From assembly GCA_033782935.1 (NCBI GenBank), contig JAWQEG010000526.1, forward strand, positions 1,685,388 through 1,749,387: a DNA stretch of 64,000 nucleotides, written 5' to 3'. A program made the position numbers and the translations under genes. Below, piece after piece: positions 32,691 through 43,745 of the stretch. The stretch comes from Petrolisthes cinctipes. Lineage: Eukaryota; Arthropoda; Malacostraca; Decapoda; Porcellanidae. The notes beneath the pieces are model-generated. The model did no database searches. It saw only the letters and a program-made list of their open reading frames with translations, and had not been told where the DNA came from. The stretch's first letter is position 1, and each line of letters starts with the position of its first letter.

Positions 32691-32895
32691 TCACATAATA
32701 AACATTGTTTACAGAGAATGACTCTTGATAAACAGGTATAAACTATTCTATGTTAATCATAATAATTATTTAATGCCATGTATTCAGTAATAATATCTAA
32801 TACCAACTTTTCACTAATAATTTCAATGCTTTATTGTATGACAATATAAACTACATATTGTATTAATTTGATATGTTTTTATATATGACCTGATG

Positions 32896-33092
32896 TTATA
32901 TCTATGTACTCCACTATAAGGAGTTATAACATGATGTCAACAACTTATATTATATCTATGTACTCCACTATAAGGAGTTATAACATGATGTCAACAACTT
33001 ATATTATATCTATGTACTCCACTATAAGGAGTTATAACATGATGTCAACAACTTATATTATATCTATGTACTCCACTATAAGGAGTTATAAC
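32896..33092. repeat. 54-bp minisatellite, about 3.6 copies
   Basis: The unit contains ATGTACTCCACTATAAGG and recurs exactly at 32904, 32958, 33012 and 33066. It is followed by (GT)n. The open frame through it is a by-product of 54 being a multiple of three. Confidence 0.92.
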
Positions 33093-33290
33093 GTGTGTGT
33101 GTGTGTGTGTGTGTGTGGGTATTTTTGTTTCTTGTGAGTGGGATAGAGAAAGAGAGAGAGAGAGTTGGTGTGTTTTTGTTTCTTGTATGTGAGAGAAAGA
33201 GGGAGCAAGAGAATATGTGTGTGTGTGTGTGTGTGTGTTCTATATCTAGAATAAAATGACTGAGTGATTCTCACACTGTGTAGTTGGACT

Positions 33291-33327
<37 letters not shown>

Positions 33328-33803
33328 CTTTACTGTTTTTTGTACTGGTATTTACTTTGAATATAACCTGTATTTTAATGAGATAGTAGCCTATACTTTC
33401 GGTACATTGGAATGCCTTGATTCACCCAAAGTATGCCAGGAAATAATGCCAGATGAGTAAAATTAATTGTGGCCTGATGTTGGTGGCAATAGTTTGTTGG
33501 AATTATTTGCTTTGATTGTAACCTGTGATTTAATAAACACAAAATGTTTGCATTGTTTGCAGATCAGTGTTTTATTATCAGTCCTCCTTTGTTTAATCAA
33601 GTATTTTTTATCTGTGATGGACAGTGAGGGTGAGGTGATTCATACATACATAGAAGGAATAAAGAACTGATGATAAACAACATTACTCTATAAAAAAAAA
33701 TAAAAAACACACACAGACACAGGAAGAGTATTTGGAGAATATGTAGGTTCAGACTTGTTGATATGAGACGATGAAGGACATATTGGTTGGCTGTGACCGG
33801 AGA

Positions 33804-33834
<31 letters not shown>

Positions 33835-33909
33835 GGTAGTGGGTGACAGTGGTAATGACAGGAGAACACACACACAGCCTATGGCTGCCCTCATGTTAAT
33901 AAACCGTTA

Positions 33910-33944
<35 letters not shown>

Positions 33945-34180
33945 ACACAGTGGTAGTGGCTGACAGTGGTAATAAGTGAACGTGTTTGTGTATTGGTCTC
34001 TGAGCTTGGGGATATTTTGAAGACAACAAGTGGAGCCCGGCTACATTCTCTACTTTGTTCACCTGGTAAAGTTTAATATAAGGGTGAGAGGACGAGGAAA
34101 TCCTGTTTCCAAAAATTTATAACTAATAGGAAAGGCTATAGTTAATTAATTAAGGACCCTGTGATCGTGTATGAGACTTG
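33093..34180. other. Microsatellite-rich stretch without genes
   Basis: (GT)n and (GA)n tracts at 33093-33240, (CA)n at 33290-33325 and 33806-33832, and (ATT)n at 33909-33943. GTGGTAGTGGGTGACAGTGG and a one-base variant of it recur near 33833 and 33950. No supported gene. Confidence 0.8.
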
Positions 34181-34425
34181 GTGGCTTCTGATTCCTCCTG
34201 ACCATGCCACGAAACAAGCTCCTTCCATATAGGTGTGTGTGTGTGTGTGTATTAGAGGCTTCTGATTCCTCCTGTCTATGCCACGAAACAAACAAGCTCT
34301 TTCCATATAGGTGTGTGTGTGTGTGTGTGTGTGTGCGTGTGTGAATTGGAGGCTTCTGATTCCTCCTGACCATGCCACGAAACAAGCTCTTTCCATATAG
34401 GTGTGTGTGTGTGTGTGTTTCGTGG
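34170..34425. repeat. Three-copy minisatellite with internal (GT)n
   Basis: Units of roughly 80-90 bp contain GGCTTCTGATTCCTCCTG, CATGCCACGAAACAAGCTC and TTCCATATAGG, then (GT)n of different lengths. They start near 34180, 34257 and 34348. Confidence 0.88.
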
Positions 34426-34916
34426 CAATATTTGGAGGACTCCCTAACGTCCAATTTTCTGTCTACAACACAGGGTCCCTTATATGTAAGAAATAAAAAG
34501 TAATGAAAGTGAATTTAGCTAGACAAGGTTGTGAGAAATACCAGGCAGAGAGAAACAGTAACGAGCACTAATACGTTTACAGCCCTGGTTGAAGCTTTGA
34601 ACAGGACAAACTCACCAACGAAGTAATTCCAATGGAGATCTTTTTATTGTGTATTTATTTACTGTCTCTAGGTATTCCAAACACACCTGTATACTTATTA
34701 GTGCTGGTAACTGTACATCAGATTATAAAACAGAGAGAGGTGAAGAAGGGAGGGATAGTGAAGGGAAAGGAAGAGACTATGAACTTCAAATTAAATGGGT
34801 TACACAAATGGAAAATAATATTGAGGAGAATTCCAAGAGATGGAAGGAAATTGTACAAGAGATGAAGGAAGTAAAGACGTTATTAAGGGATAAAATGGAC
34901 AAGGAAAGGTTAAGCT

Positions 34917-35128
34917 GGGTTAGGTTAGGTTAGGTTAGGTTAGGATAGGGTAGGATAGGATAGATTAGCTTAGGTTAGGTTAGGTTAGGTTGTTTAAGTT
35001 AGGTTATGTTAGGTTAGCTTAGGTTAGGTTAGGATAGGTTAGGTTAGGATAGGTTAGGTTAGGTTACGATAGGTTAGGTTACGATAGGTTAGGTTAGGTT
35101 AAGTTAGGTTAGGATAGGTTAGGGTAGA
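34917..35128 (+). repeat. Interstitial telomere-like (TTAGG)n array
   Basis: About 210 bp of TTAGG units with degenerate variants (TAGGA, TTAGCT, TTACGA, TTAAG). TTAGG is the ancestral arthropod telomere repeat. The strand shown is the G-rich one. It lies between unique-looking sequence, so it is internal, not a chromosome end. Confidence 0.92.
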
Positions 35129-35504
35129 GGGTCGAACAAATTAACACTCAAGTAATGGAATTAAGTGAAATAATAAATGATTTGAGAAAAAGAAATTATG
35201 GATTAATGGAAGCGAACAAAGCATTGAAGCAACGAGTCGAAGTAAGTGGATGAAAACGAAGCACTTCCGGTAAGATTGCATAGCAGCGAGGATTGATTGA
35301 TTGATTGATATTAGGTGCCACAACAGCAAGGTCATATTGTGCCAGAGAAAGGTGATAGAGAGGTGTGACAGCAAGCAGGAAGGAAATAAAATTAAAAGAG
35401 GGACAGTTAAAGAAGTGAAAGGGAGTGGCTTGGGCCTAAGGGGCGTCCAAACCCTTAAAGTATTGCCCACATCAGCGAGGAAAGAGGTAAGGAGCAAGGA
35501 AAGA

Positions 35505-35798
35505 ACTTGTGTGTGTGTGTGTGTGTGTGTGGTTAGTGTTTAAAGTGTGTGTGTGTTTTTAGTATTTAAAGCGTGTGTGCATGTATGTGTGTTGTTAGCA
35601 TTTAAAGTATGTGTGTGTGTGTGTGTGTGTGTGTGTTTGTGTGTGTGGTTAGTATTTAAAGCGTGTGTGTGGTTAGTATTTAAAGTGTGTGTGTGTGTGT
35701 GGTTAGTTTTTATAGTGTGAGTGTATGTGGTTTTAAAGCGTGTGTGTTGGTGTGTGGTTAGTAGTTAAAGCGTGTGTGTGTGTGGTTAGTATTTAAAG
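35505..35798. repeat. (GT)n / GGTTAGTATTTAAAG minisatellite
   Basis: (GT)n blocks alternate with GGTTAGTATTTAAAG-like units (for example 35649, 35681 and 35784). One related unit reappears at about 36831 beyond the inserted elements, which suggests the array was split. Confidence 0.8.
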
Positions 35799-36369
35799 CA
35801 GTGGTTCTTAACCTTTTTTAATATATGCACCCCTTTCAAATCAGCAGTCAGTTCTCGCACCCCTCTATTGCTGAAATAAAAAAAAAATGCTAAAACTGAA
35901 ATAGGTGGTTTTAATAAGTACATTTGTTGCCATCACAATACATTCCATGAAAGTATTGTAATGGCTACACCGCTACAGTAATGATTTATGTTATATAAAC
36001 CGACCATTTAAATACATGTGAAGAAAGCAAAATCAGAAATGATTCACAACCAATCCTCCACCCTACTGTATATGTATCAATAAGAAAAAGTTATTAAAAC
36101 AGGGAAACCATAAATCACTCAAACAGATGACTGTGTGTTAATGGTGTGGGAGGGTGGTGATGATAACCTCCCTCCCTCTGTGTCACCTATACGTGTCCTC
36201 CCTCCCTCTGTGTCACCTATACGTGTCCTCCCTCCCTCGTCCCTCCGAATCACATACGTTTTTTTTTTTTTTTTTTTTTTTAATAATTAATTGCGCCGTA
36301 GCGTCAATCAACAGGCAGGCAACAATACATACGGGTAGGCGGGACCCATGATAATACAATGACTACAAC

Positions 36370-36403
<34 letters not shown>

Positions 36404-36820
36404 TCACGAAAACATAACAGAATGGAGCATAAGCATACAGACAAATATTTACATTATGACCTACTTAAATCCACCAAAACGAGGGTGGCGTACCAGAAGT
36501 TCCTCCAGAACCTGGTGGTTCAGCAGGTGTCGACAAACCACATCAAGTGGCAGGCCCCGGGGCAGCAAGTGTCGGACAGTGGGGCAGGCCAGGCAATAGA
36601 ATCACATACGTGTATCCTGTACTCGAGTCTGTTGCAACGTTGGCACTTCATTAGGAAATTAGGTGTAGGTTTTCTCTAGCTCAAAACACTGCTGTAGCAA
36701 AAAGATTATTATTTTTTTTTTTGCAGAAAAAAATAACATGCGTATATAAAAATATAATTTGCTGTAATTATGCCTATCCTCGCACCCCCTAGGAACCGGC
36801 CTCGCACCACCTCGTGTGTG
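35799..36820. mobile_element. Possible hAT-like non-autonomous insertion (left end only clear)
   Basis: CAGTGGTTCTTAACC at 35799-35813 closely resembles the terminal repeat of many hAT-family elements and follows ATTTAAAG, a possible 8-bp target site. A similar ATGTAAAG occurs at 36840-36847, but the right terminal repeat was not found. The interior holds a twice-repeated CTCCCTCCCTCTGTGTCACC (about 36168-36230), a T24 run, (AC)n at 36373-36402 and an unassigned segment, so more than one insertion is likely. Confidence 0.35.
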
Positions 36821-36845
36821 TGTGTGTGTGGTTAGTATGTAAAGC

Positions 36846-37146
36846 TTGTTTGTTTGTTTCACCTGTTCTTGATCACGTCCTGGACACGTGCTCACCAACT
36901 GTTACCCTCCCAGAATGAGCTCAGAGCTCTTAGTGACCGATCTTTGGGTAAGGCTGGATCCTTTAATCACACACCGGGATAGCGAGGTTATAACTCCTCA
37001 ACTTACGTCCTGTACCTATTCTCTGCTAGGTGAACAGGAGTTACACATTTAAGGAAACAATCCCAAATTGTCTCCACCCGACCGGGGATTCGAACCCAGG
37101 CCCTCTTGGATGTGAGCCGAGCGCGCTAACTACTACGCCACCGGGC
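36846..37146 (-). mobile_element. tRNA-derived SINE (tRNA-Val-like head)
   Basis: On the minus strand the head (37146-37076) folds as a tRNA. The 7-bp acceptor pairs fully with G-U allowed, the D arm is GCGT...GCGC, the loop anticodon is CAC (Val), and the B box is GGTTCGAATCC. There is no CCA. The body follows, with CTGTTCACCTAGCAG and AATAGGTAC, then a tail ending ACAAACAAACAAG near 36846. The body block resembles SINEs I associate with decapod crustaceans. It is inserted in (GT)n DNA. Confidence 0.8.
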
Positions 37147-37451
37147 TTGTGTGTGTGTGTGTGTGTCGAACTGGCCTATAGGAAACACGGGTGGCATTGT
37201 GTCCTCATATTTTATATATTATTCAGAGAAATAGAGATCATAGAGGATTTTAGCATATACCATCGGAGTGATTAAAGTGCAGTGCATCGTTGAGAAGTTC
37301 AATACAAACAATAACTGCAGAAATACAGAGATATTGGAGTTTGGAAAAGTGAAATTTACTGTGCCAGCCCAGCAGCCCTGACCAACAACAGCAGCAGCAG
37401 TAACCGGCCTGGAACTTCGACTCTGTTCGACACGACAACATCAGCTCAATT

Positions 37452-38183
37452 ATGGCGAGGGCACTGGCTGACTCGAGGAAGATGAAGCGGCATCAACTTA
37501 ATAAGGTAAATAAAGATGACATTATTAAAAGCATGCTACACTCATCAGGAGATGGAAAAATAGCACTGATAGCTGTAACTGATAAACTCAACGCAGTGAT
37601 GAATGAGTTGGCGGAGATCAAGAGTGCATTCACATCACCGGATAGTATTATCAATAAGAAATTTGCTGAGTTACAGTTGCAGTTGGACAAACACTCTTGA
37701 GATAATTGCAAAGCAACAACGTTTTTTGGAGAAGATAGACCATAAGGAACTTGAAAACAGCGTTGTTATCCTAGGTATGCCAGCCGAACATGAAGTACTG
37801 AATGGAGCAGTGATCGACCAAGATAAACTAGCTAAGGTGTGGGAAAAGGTTGGCGTGGCTGACGTGACTGGGAAGCACCTGACGTTGGGAGATAGCGGCG
37901 ACAGAGGCAGCAGACGACGACCTATTTTACTCACCATCACAGTCCACAGACAAGGTTCAGCCTACTAGGATTTTGGAAAATGCAAACCGTCTCAAAATAT
38001 CTGGTGACACCTACAGCAAAATATTCATTAAGAAGGATGTGCATCCAAGTGTAAGAAACGAGTGGCGGCGGTTACGAGAGGCAGAGACAAAGGAATAGGA
38101 GCGACCCGAAAATGCTGGGTGCATGATACGCCTCGACACCCGAGAACGGAAACTCTACCGAGATGACGATGTAGTAGACACAT
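37452..38183 (+). pseudogene. LINE ORF1 remnant (coiled coil plus RRM-like type)
   Basis: Begins MARALADSRKMKRHQL. A helical Lys/Glu/Leu segment stops at the TGA at 37698-37700 and continues in the next frame with KELENSVVILGMP, the typical start of the RRM-like ORF1 domain. Further frame changes near 37950 lead to NANRLKISGDTY, then a stop near 38097, then CMIRLDTRERKLYRDD. The order (coiled coil, RRM, C-terminal domain) is that of L1/L2-type ORF1 proteins, not the zinc-knuckle type at 0-13 kb. At least two frameshifts and one stop. Confidence 0.65.
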
Positions 38184-38229
38184 AGAATCCGCAGTTTTTC
38201 TTAATTCACCCCAGCGAGTAAGAAAATTA

Positions 38230-39470
38230 AAGATAATATCATGGAATATTATTAATGTACGTACAAAACTAGAAAAAACTGAGTATTCAGCAGTTACTAC
38301 TTGACTAAGATTTGATTAGCTCGAATGAAATAAAAACTTCACTACCTGTCTCGTTCCGGATTACGTGACATACAGGAGTAAAATACAGGGTTCAGCCAAC
38401 AGAGGAGGCACAGTGTTTTTGGTGAAAAACTATCTGGCAAATTCTGTGCATAGTGTTGATACTAGCATAGCAGATCAGGTGTGGTTAAAACTTGACAATA
38501 TGCAAGTTGTGGTGTTTGCATTTGTTTATATACCACCAAGTGACTCCACGTATTATTCTCATGACTCGTTTGTTGTGATCCAGGAAAAACTTAGTTCGGA
38601 ACCCATACAACACAGTGTTTTTATTTTTGGTGATATGAATGCTCGATTCGGTAAGTCAGTAAGGAGACTCTTACCTAGTGGCAACGTACTATCTTATCCT
38701 GATATTAAGGATGATGTAAACTTAGCGAATGACAATGCAAATATCTTATCAGCATTATATAGTGATAATCAGTTGCTGGTTGTAAATAATCTCAAAACAC
38801 CCGATACACACTTTGTAGGGAATATGACATTTAATTAAAAGACGAAATACGTGGATTTCTGAGCTAGACACATGTGTTGCATCCTTCAATTTGGTTAATA
38901 GGCTAAGTGAGTTTGCCGTAATACAGCGTAGCGATTTATCGTCTGATCATGCCCCAGTAGCTGTAACTGTTTCCGTAATCAGAGTAGATTTAGATAATGT
39001 CTAAGACGGAGCTGTCTGTAAGAGAAGATTTGCAAAGAAACCTATACGGTTTCAGACGTTAGATCAACAGTTGTTCTCTGTTAATATGTCATCTATAGAT
39101 ACTGTACCGAATGTAAATGCTGACTTAGATGTATTTGCTTCTCAGGTGGCAGATGTCATGTATCGCATTGCTGGGAACAGCATTGGTGGGACGGGTGCTG
39201 TTCACGTTCTTACAATCTTAGGGAGATGGGAGAGGCTATTGGAGGAGAGTAATGATTCAGCTGTGTGGAGAGCTATTAACTGGAAAGGGAAGTTTAGCAA
39301 TATGCAGCGTGATGATGGCGACTGCCCTACCGACGATGATTTCAGGCGACATTTTGAGAGTGTACTTAACTCCCCAAGAGCTGGCGTTGGTGACATTAGT
39401 ACAATCACTACTATCCCAATTCTTGAAGAGCCTACTGTTGTGCGGTCCCAGGAGTCGGACGTGTCCTCCC
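38230..39470 (+). pseudogene. LINE endonuclease remnant, truncated before the RT
   Basis: EN-like segment, open from 38365 to 38838: GGTVFLVKNYL, VVFAFVYIPPSD, FGDMNARFG (the GDxN block) and LLVVNNLKTPDTHF. SDHAPVAVTV follows in another frame near 38942. The 39071 frame (FASQVADVMYRIAG, ..WRAINWKGKF..) fits the EN-RT spacer. No RT motif follows; unrelated C/T-rich sequence begins near 39440. Probably the same element as the preceding ORF1 remnant. Confidence 0.65.
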
Positions 39471-39868
39471 CGAGCTCCGTCTTCCTTCTCATTTATCCTT
39501 TCCTTTTTTTAATTAACAAACGAACCCTTCATATCATCACATTTCATCAAGATAAGTATCGAGATTGTTTGTTCTGGCTGTCATTTCACGTCATCTTTTC
39601 CTTCTTTTTATTACCGTTTTTTTCCCCTCAATTTTCACTATTTTTAATAATACAGTTCTTTTTTTTAGTGTACTTTATCATCATATTAAAATTTGTATAT
39701 CCTTTTAGTTAAATTCATAGGTTTTATTATCAATTATCTTTTTTTATATAACTGACCCCTGTCATAAGTTAGGGGTTTGTTTACGTTTTATTCCTTCCTG
39801 CAGCCGTGCAGACTGTCTCGGTACAGGGGTAAGTTTGTATTGTATATTTATATAAGTGCTTCATAAAC

Positions 39869-42800
39869 ATGTACAGACACACCCCACACAAAACAACATA
39901 CACATGTACACTAACAATATTCTACACATATTGCTCATTAGTTTTAATACTCTACAACACTGACAATAAAAACACTGGCTGCACACATACCAACACACCA
40001 GACATCTACACCCACACCTCCATATACACACACCTGTTTGGGAACCTGGGCACCCCTAAGGGCCCTCAAGGGTTAAAGGTGGCTTGCCTCGGCAATCTCC
40101 GGGGTGCCCTGTTGCTCCTTATGTTGTGTGGTGACACAGGGGCTCTGATCAACTCTGGCCCCCGCGCCCCAAAGTACCCCTGTCAATTATGCCGACGGGC
40201 GGTCAAATGGGACCAGCGGGCCATCCAGTGCGATCGCTGCTGTGAGGTTTCCCGGCATGCAGGCTGGTATGTCAGCTGTGTTGGGGGCTTCACGGCGGCG
40301 TTCGACGGATTGGAGGGTCGGAGCCTTTCGTGGATCTGCTGGGACTGTGGTGCGCCCAATTTTACCTCCTCCCTTTTTCACTCCCCAATATACTACACCA
40401 ATAGATTCAGCTTATTAGACACCACAACTTCATCTTCACCACCACCAACAACCCACAACACACCACCATTAGATAGGATCACCCGACGTTTAGGTAGACG
40501 CAACAGAGACAATTCCTCCCCTACACAAAACCGACAGCAAGACATGACTTCCCTTAACTCCGCATCATCCACTCCTTCACTCCCAAACCATTCTACACCC
40601 AACCAGACTCTCCATAGTACATGTTCACTCTCCATAACACCAGTCACCATCCCCAATAGATCATCCATCCTCACACCCCATTCTACCACCAACACCACAC
40701 TCGACTCCATCACCCATAAAAAACTGTCTTCCCTCCGTACCCTAGTCATCAACTTCCGCAGCATCATAAACAAAAGAGCCGCCTTTCACCAAACCCTCCA
40801 GACCTATGACCCCGACATTATTATAGGGACAGAGACCTGGCTCACACCTGACATCCAGGACAGTGAAATCTTCCCGACGGACAGTCCCTATAATATGACC
40901 CTACACAGGAAGGACAGAATAGACGATAAACATGGTGGAGTCCTAATTGCGACAAAGCCAGGACTAGTTGCGACCCCAGCCACCGAACTGAACGCGGACT
41001 CTGAAATTATATGGACTAAATTACAGATACAGGGCTGCAGGACACTCATTATAGGATCATTTTATCGTCCCCCAAATTCAAACTTAGAATACCTGCAGAC
41101 CCTTGACGATTGTTTATCTAAAATTGACCCCTCCAAAAATATATGGTTGGCTGGTGACTTTAACCTTCCCGACATAAACTGGACAGCACAGGCGACACTG
41201 GACAATCCCACCCATGAAGGCGACTTACTATTACAGACTGATAGGAAACTCTTACATGAAAATTTCATTGACATCATTAACACCCACTCACTTACCCAAA
41301 CAGTACTCGAACCAACACGCACACAAGTCAGTGTAGAAAGACATAATCCTAACATAAGACACGAGGTCACATCTAACATACTAGACTTATTTCTCACAAA
41401 CAACATTTCCTTAATTACACGGACACGAGTACTACCTGGTCTTAGTGACCATGAGATGGTACTCATTGACGCAAACATCAAGCCAACAACACAAAAACAA
41501 TTACCCAGGACAATACATGTACAACAGAGCTGACATGGATGGCATTACCCAAGACTTAGTTGAATTTTGTGACTCGTTCCTTGACTCAGACCCAATGGCC
41601 AGCTCTGTGGAAACAAACTGGACCAGACTTCGTGATTTTATACGTGACACAATGGACAAGCACATACCCACGAAAACCATCACACATAACCGGTCATTAC
41701 CATGGTACAATAGACAATTAAAGAGACTACACAGAAACAAGGTAAAGGCATACAACAGAGCAAAACGATACAACGATACAGAACACTCGTTAGAATACAA
41801 AAACATACAGAAAACACTACAGAAAGAAACTAAACAAGCAGAAACTAAATACACATCCACTTTCCTCGCAGACAACACACAAAACCACAAAAAATTCTTC
41901 AGCTTTTTTAAAGCACGCAAACAAGACGACCGGTATTACAACATTACTACACAACAATTCCTTGGTTACACACCCACAAGACAAAGCCAACGCCCTTAAC
42001 ACACAATTCCAGTCCGTTTTTACCCATGAACATGAACACTTACCAGACATGCCAACACCATCACACCCACCTATCCCTCCCATTCATATAAACACCCAAG
42101 GAATTGAGAAACTCTTATCTGAGGTAGACATACACAAAGCGACTGGACCAGACAATATACCCTGCAGGATATTGAGGACTAACGCTAACGTTCTTGCCCC
42201 TGTCCTGCAGGTTATATTCTCACAGACTTTACAGACCGGTGAACTCCCCCAAGACTGGCTTTTGGCAAATGTGACCCCAATCTTTAAATCCGGAGACAGA
42301 ACCCTTCCCATTAATTATAGACCTATTTCACTTACCTCAGTCCCCTGCAAAATTTTAGAACACATTATTCATAGACACATAATGGACCACTTTGATAGGC
42401 AAAATATACTGACTGACAATCAACACGGTTTTCGGCCTAAACGCTCGTGTGAGACGCAGCTACTGGTAACTACTCATGACATCTTGCAGTCCCTCAATGA
42501 CACAAAAATCAGACAGGTTGACGCCATAATATTAGACTTTGCCAAAGCCTTCGACAAAGTCCCTCACCAAAGACTACTACACAAATTAGAATTCTATGGC
42601 ATACAGGGACAACTTCTTCACTGGATTAGAACGTTCTTGACTACCAGAAAGCAACGTGTAGTTCTTGACGGTAGTCAGTCTCCATCTGTTCCTGTGACCT
42701 CTGGGGTACCCCAGGGCACTGTCCTGGGTCCCCTTCTCTTCCTTTCATACATTAATGACCTCCCACTTTCACTTTCCTCTACCACTAGACTCTTTGCAGA

Positions 42801-43671
42801 CGATAGCTTAGTTTACAGACCAATTAAAGATAGGAATGACTGCCTTCGACTACAGGACGACCTAACTGCACTTGAAGACTGGGAAGTCAAGTGGCAGATG
42901 ACATTTAGACCAGACAAATGCCATCACATCCGTTTTACCCGTGCCCATAATGTCATTCCATATACATACCAATTACACAACACCAACCTCAACACAGTCA
43001 CTTCCCACAAATACTTGGGCGTCCACATCTCAGCTGACATGAGGTGGAACACACACATAGGTAGCATCAGGGCTAAAGCTAGTAGGGTCCTGGGGTTCTT
43101 GCGCAGGAACCTCAGTAGGTGTAACACAGACACCAAAATTATTGCATACAACACTTTCGTTCGGCCACATTTAGATTATTGCGACACCGTCTGGGACCCA
43201 CACACTTACAATAATATCAATAAATTAGAGTCCATACAAAACAAGACTGCAAGATGGGCCAGACGTGATTACAGACACACTACATCAGTCACTTTGCTTA
43301 AACAAGACACAAAACTAGACCCATTAGTAACACGAAGACAGATACACAGACAACAGATGATATACAAAATCACAAACAAGTTAGTTGACATAGACAAAGA
43401 CACATATCTACACCCTACAAGTATACGATCCACTAGAGGCAGCCACAACTTAAAATACCATACATACCAGACAAGCACTGATATATTTAGGCACTCATTC
43501 TTTCCCCGCAGCATCCAAGAGTGGAATCATCTCCCATCTCACGTAGTTAATAGCCCCACTCTTGACACGTTTAGAAATAGGATCACCAATCATTACCTCC
43601 CCAATCCTAGTCCTCAACCCACAGTCCCTGACCCAATCCACCCTTATCCTAATCCTGCCCTGGATCCCTAA
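39869..43671 (+). pseudogene. PHD-like finger, endonuclease and reverse transcriptase ORF (two frameshifts)
   Basis: Frame 1 (39869-41533): a Thr/His-rich start, then from residue 105 a Cys-rich block CQLC..CDRC..H..WYVSC..CWDC that looks like a PHD finger, a Ser/Thr/Pro linker, and EN with NFRSIINKRA, GTETWL, FYRPPNSN, AGDFNLPDINW and LSDHEMV. A one-base shift near 41510 moves to frame 2 (to 41999, Lys/Arg/Tyr-rich spacer). A second shift near 41962 leads to RT: ATGPDNIPCRIL, NYRPISLTS, LDFAKAFDKV, GVPQGTVLGPLLF and FADDSLVY, ending in TAA at 43669-43671. There is no RNase H. PHD fingers are known in some CR1-group elements, though usually in ORF1. A His of the canonical WYHxxC core appears replaced by Val. 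Confidence 0.82.
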
Positions 43672-43745
43672 ATCCCCCGCACAACCCCTGCATATTATGC
43701 CGCCCATGAGCGGCCCTCTGCGGGACCCTAAAACTTGAACTTGAA
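39869..43745 (+). mobile_element. CR1-like LINE with PHD-like finger
   Basis: One large coding unit in three frames plus a 3' end with TGCGGGACCCTAAAACTTGAAC and about two ACTTGA units (43730-43745), the short repeated tail expected of CR1/L2-type elements rather than poly(A). No separate ORF1 is seen upstream. The 5' boundary and TSD are not determined. Confidence 0.8.

Noticed and set aside
32904..33137. Repeated-peptide ORF
   Set aside because: The 54-bp minisatellite happens to be a multiple of three; there is no other coding sign.
37076..37146. Functional tRNA-Val gene
   Set aside because: It has a mismatch in the T stem, is joined to a SINE body with an ACAAAC tail, and has no separate terminator.
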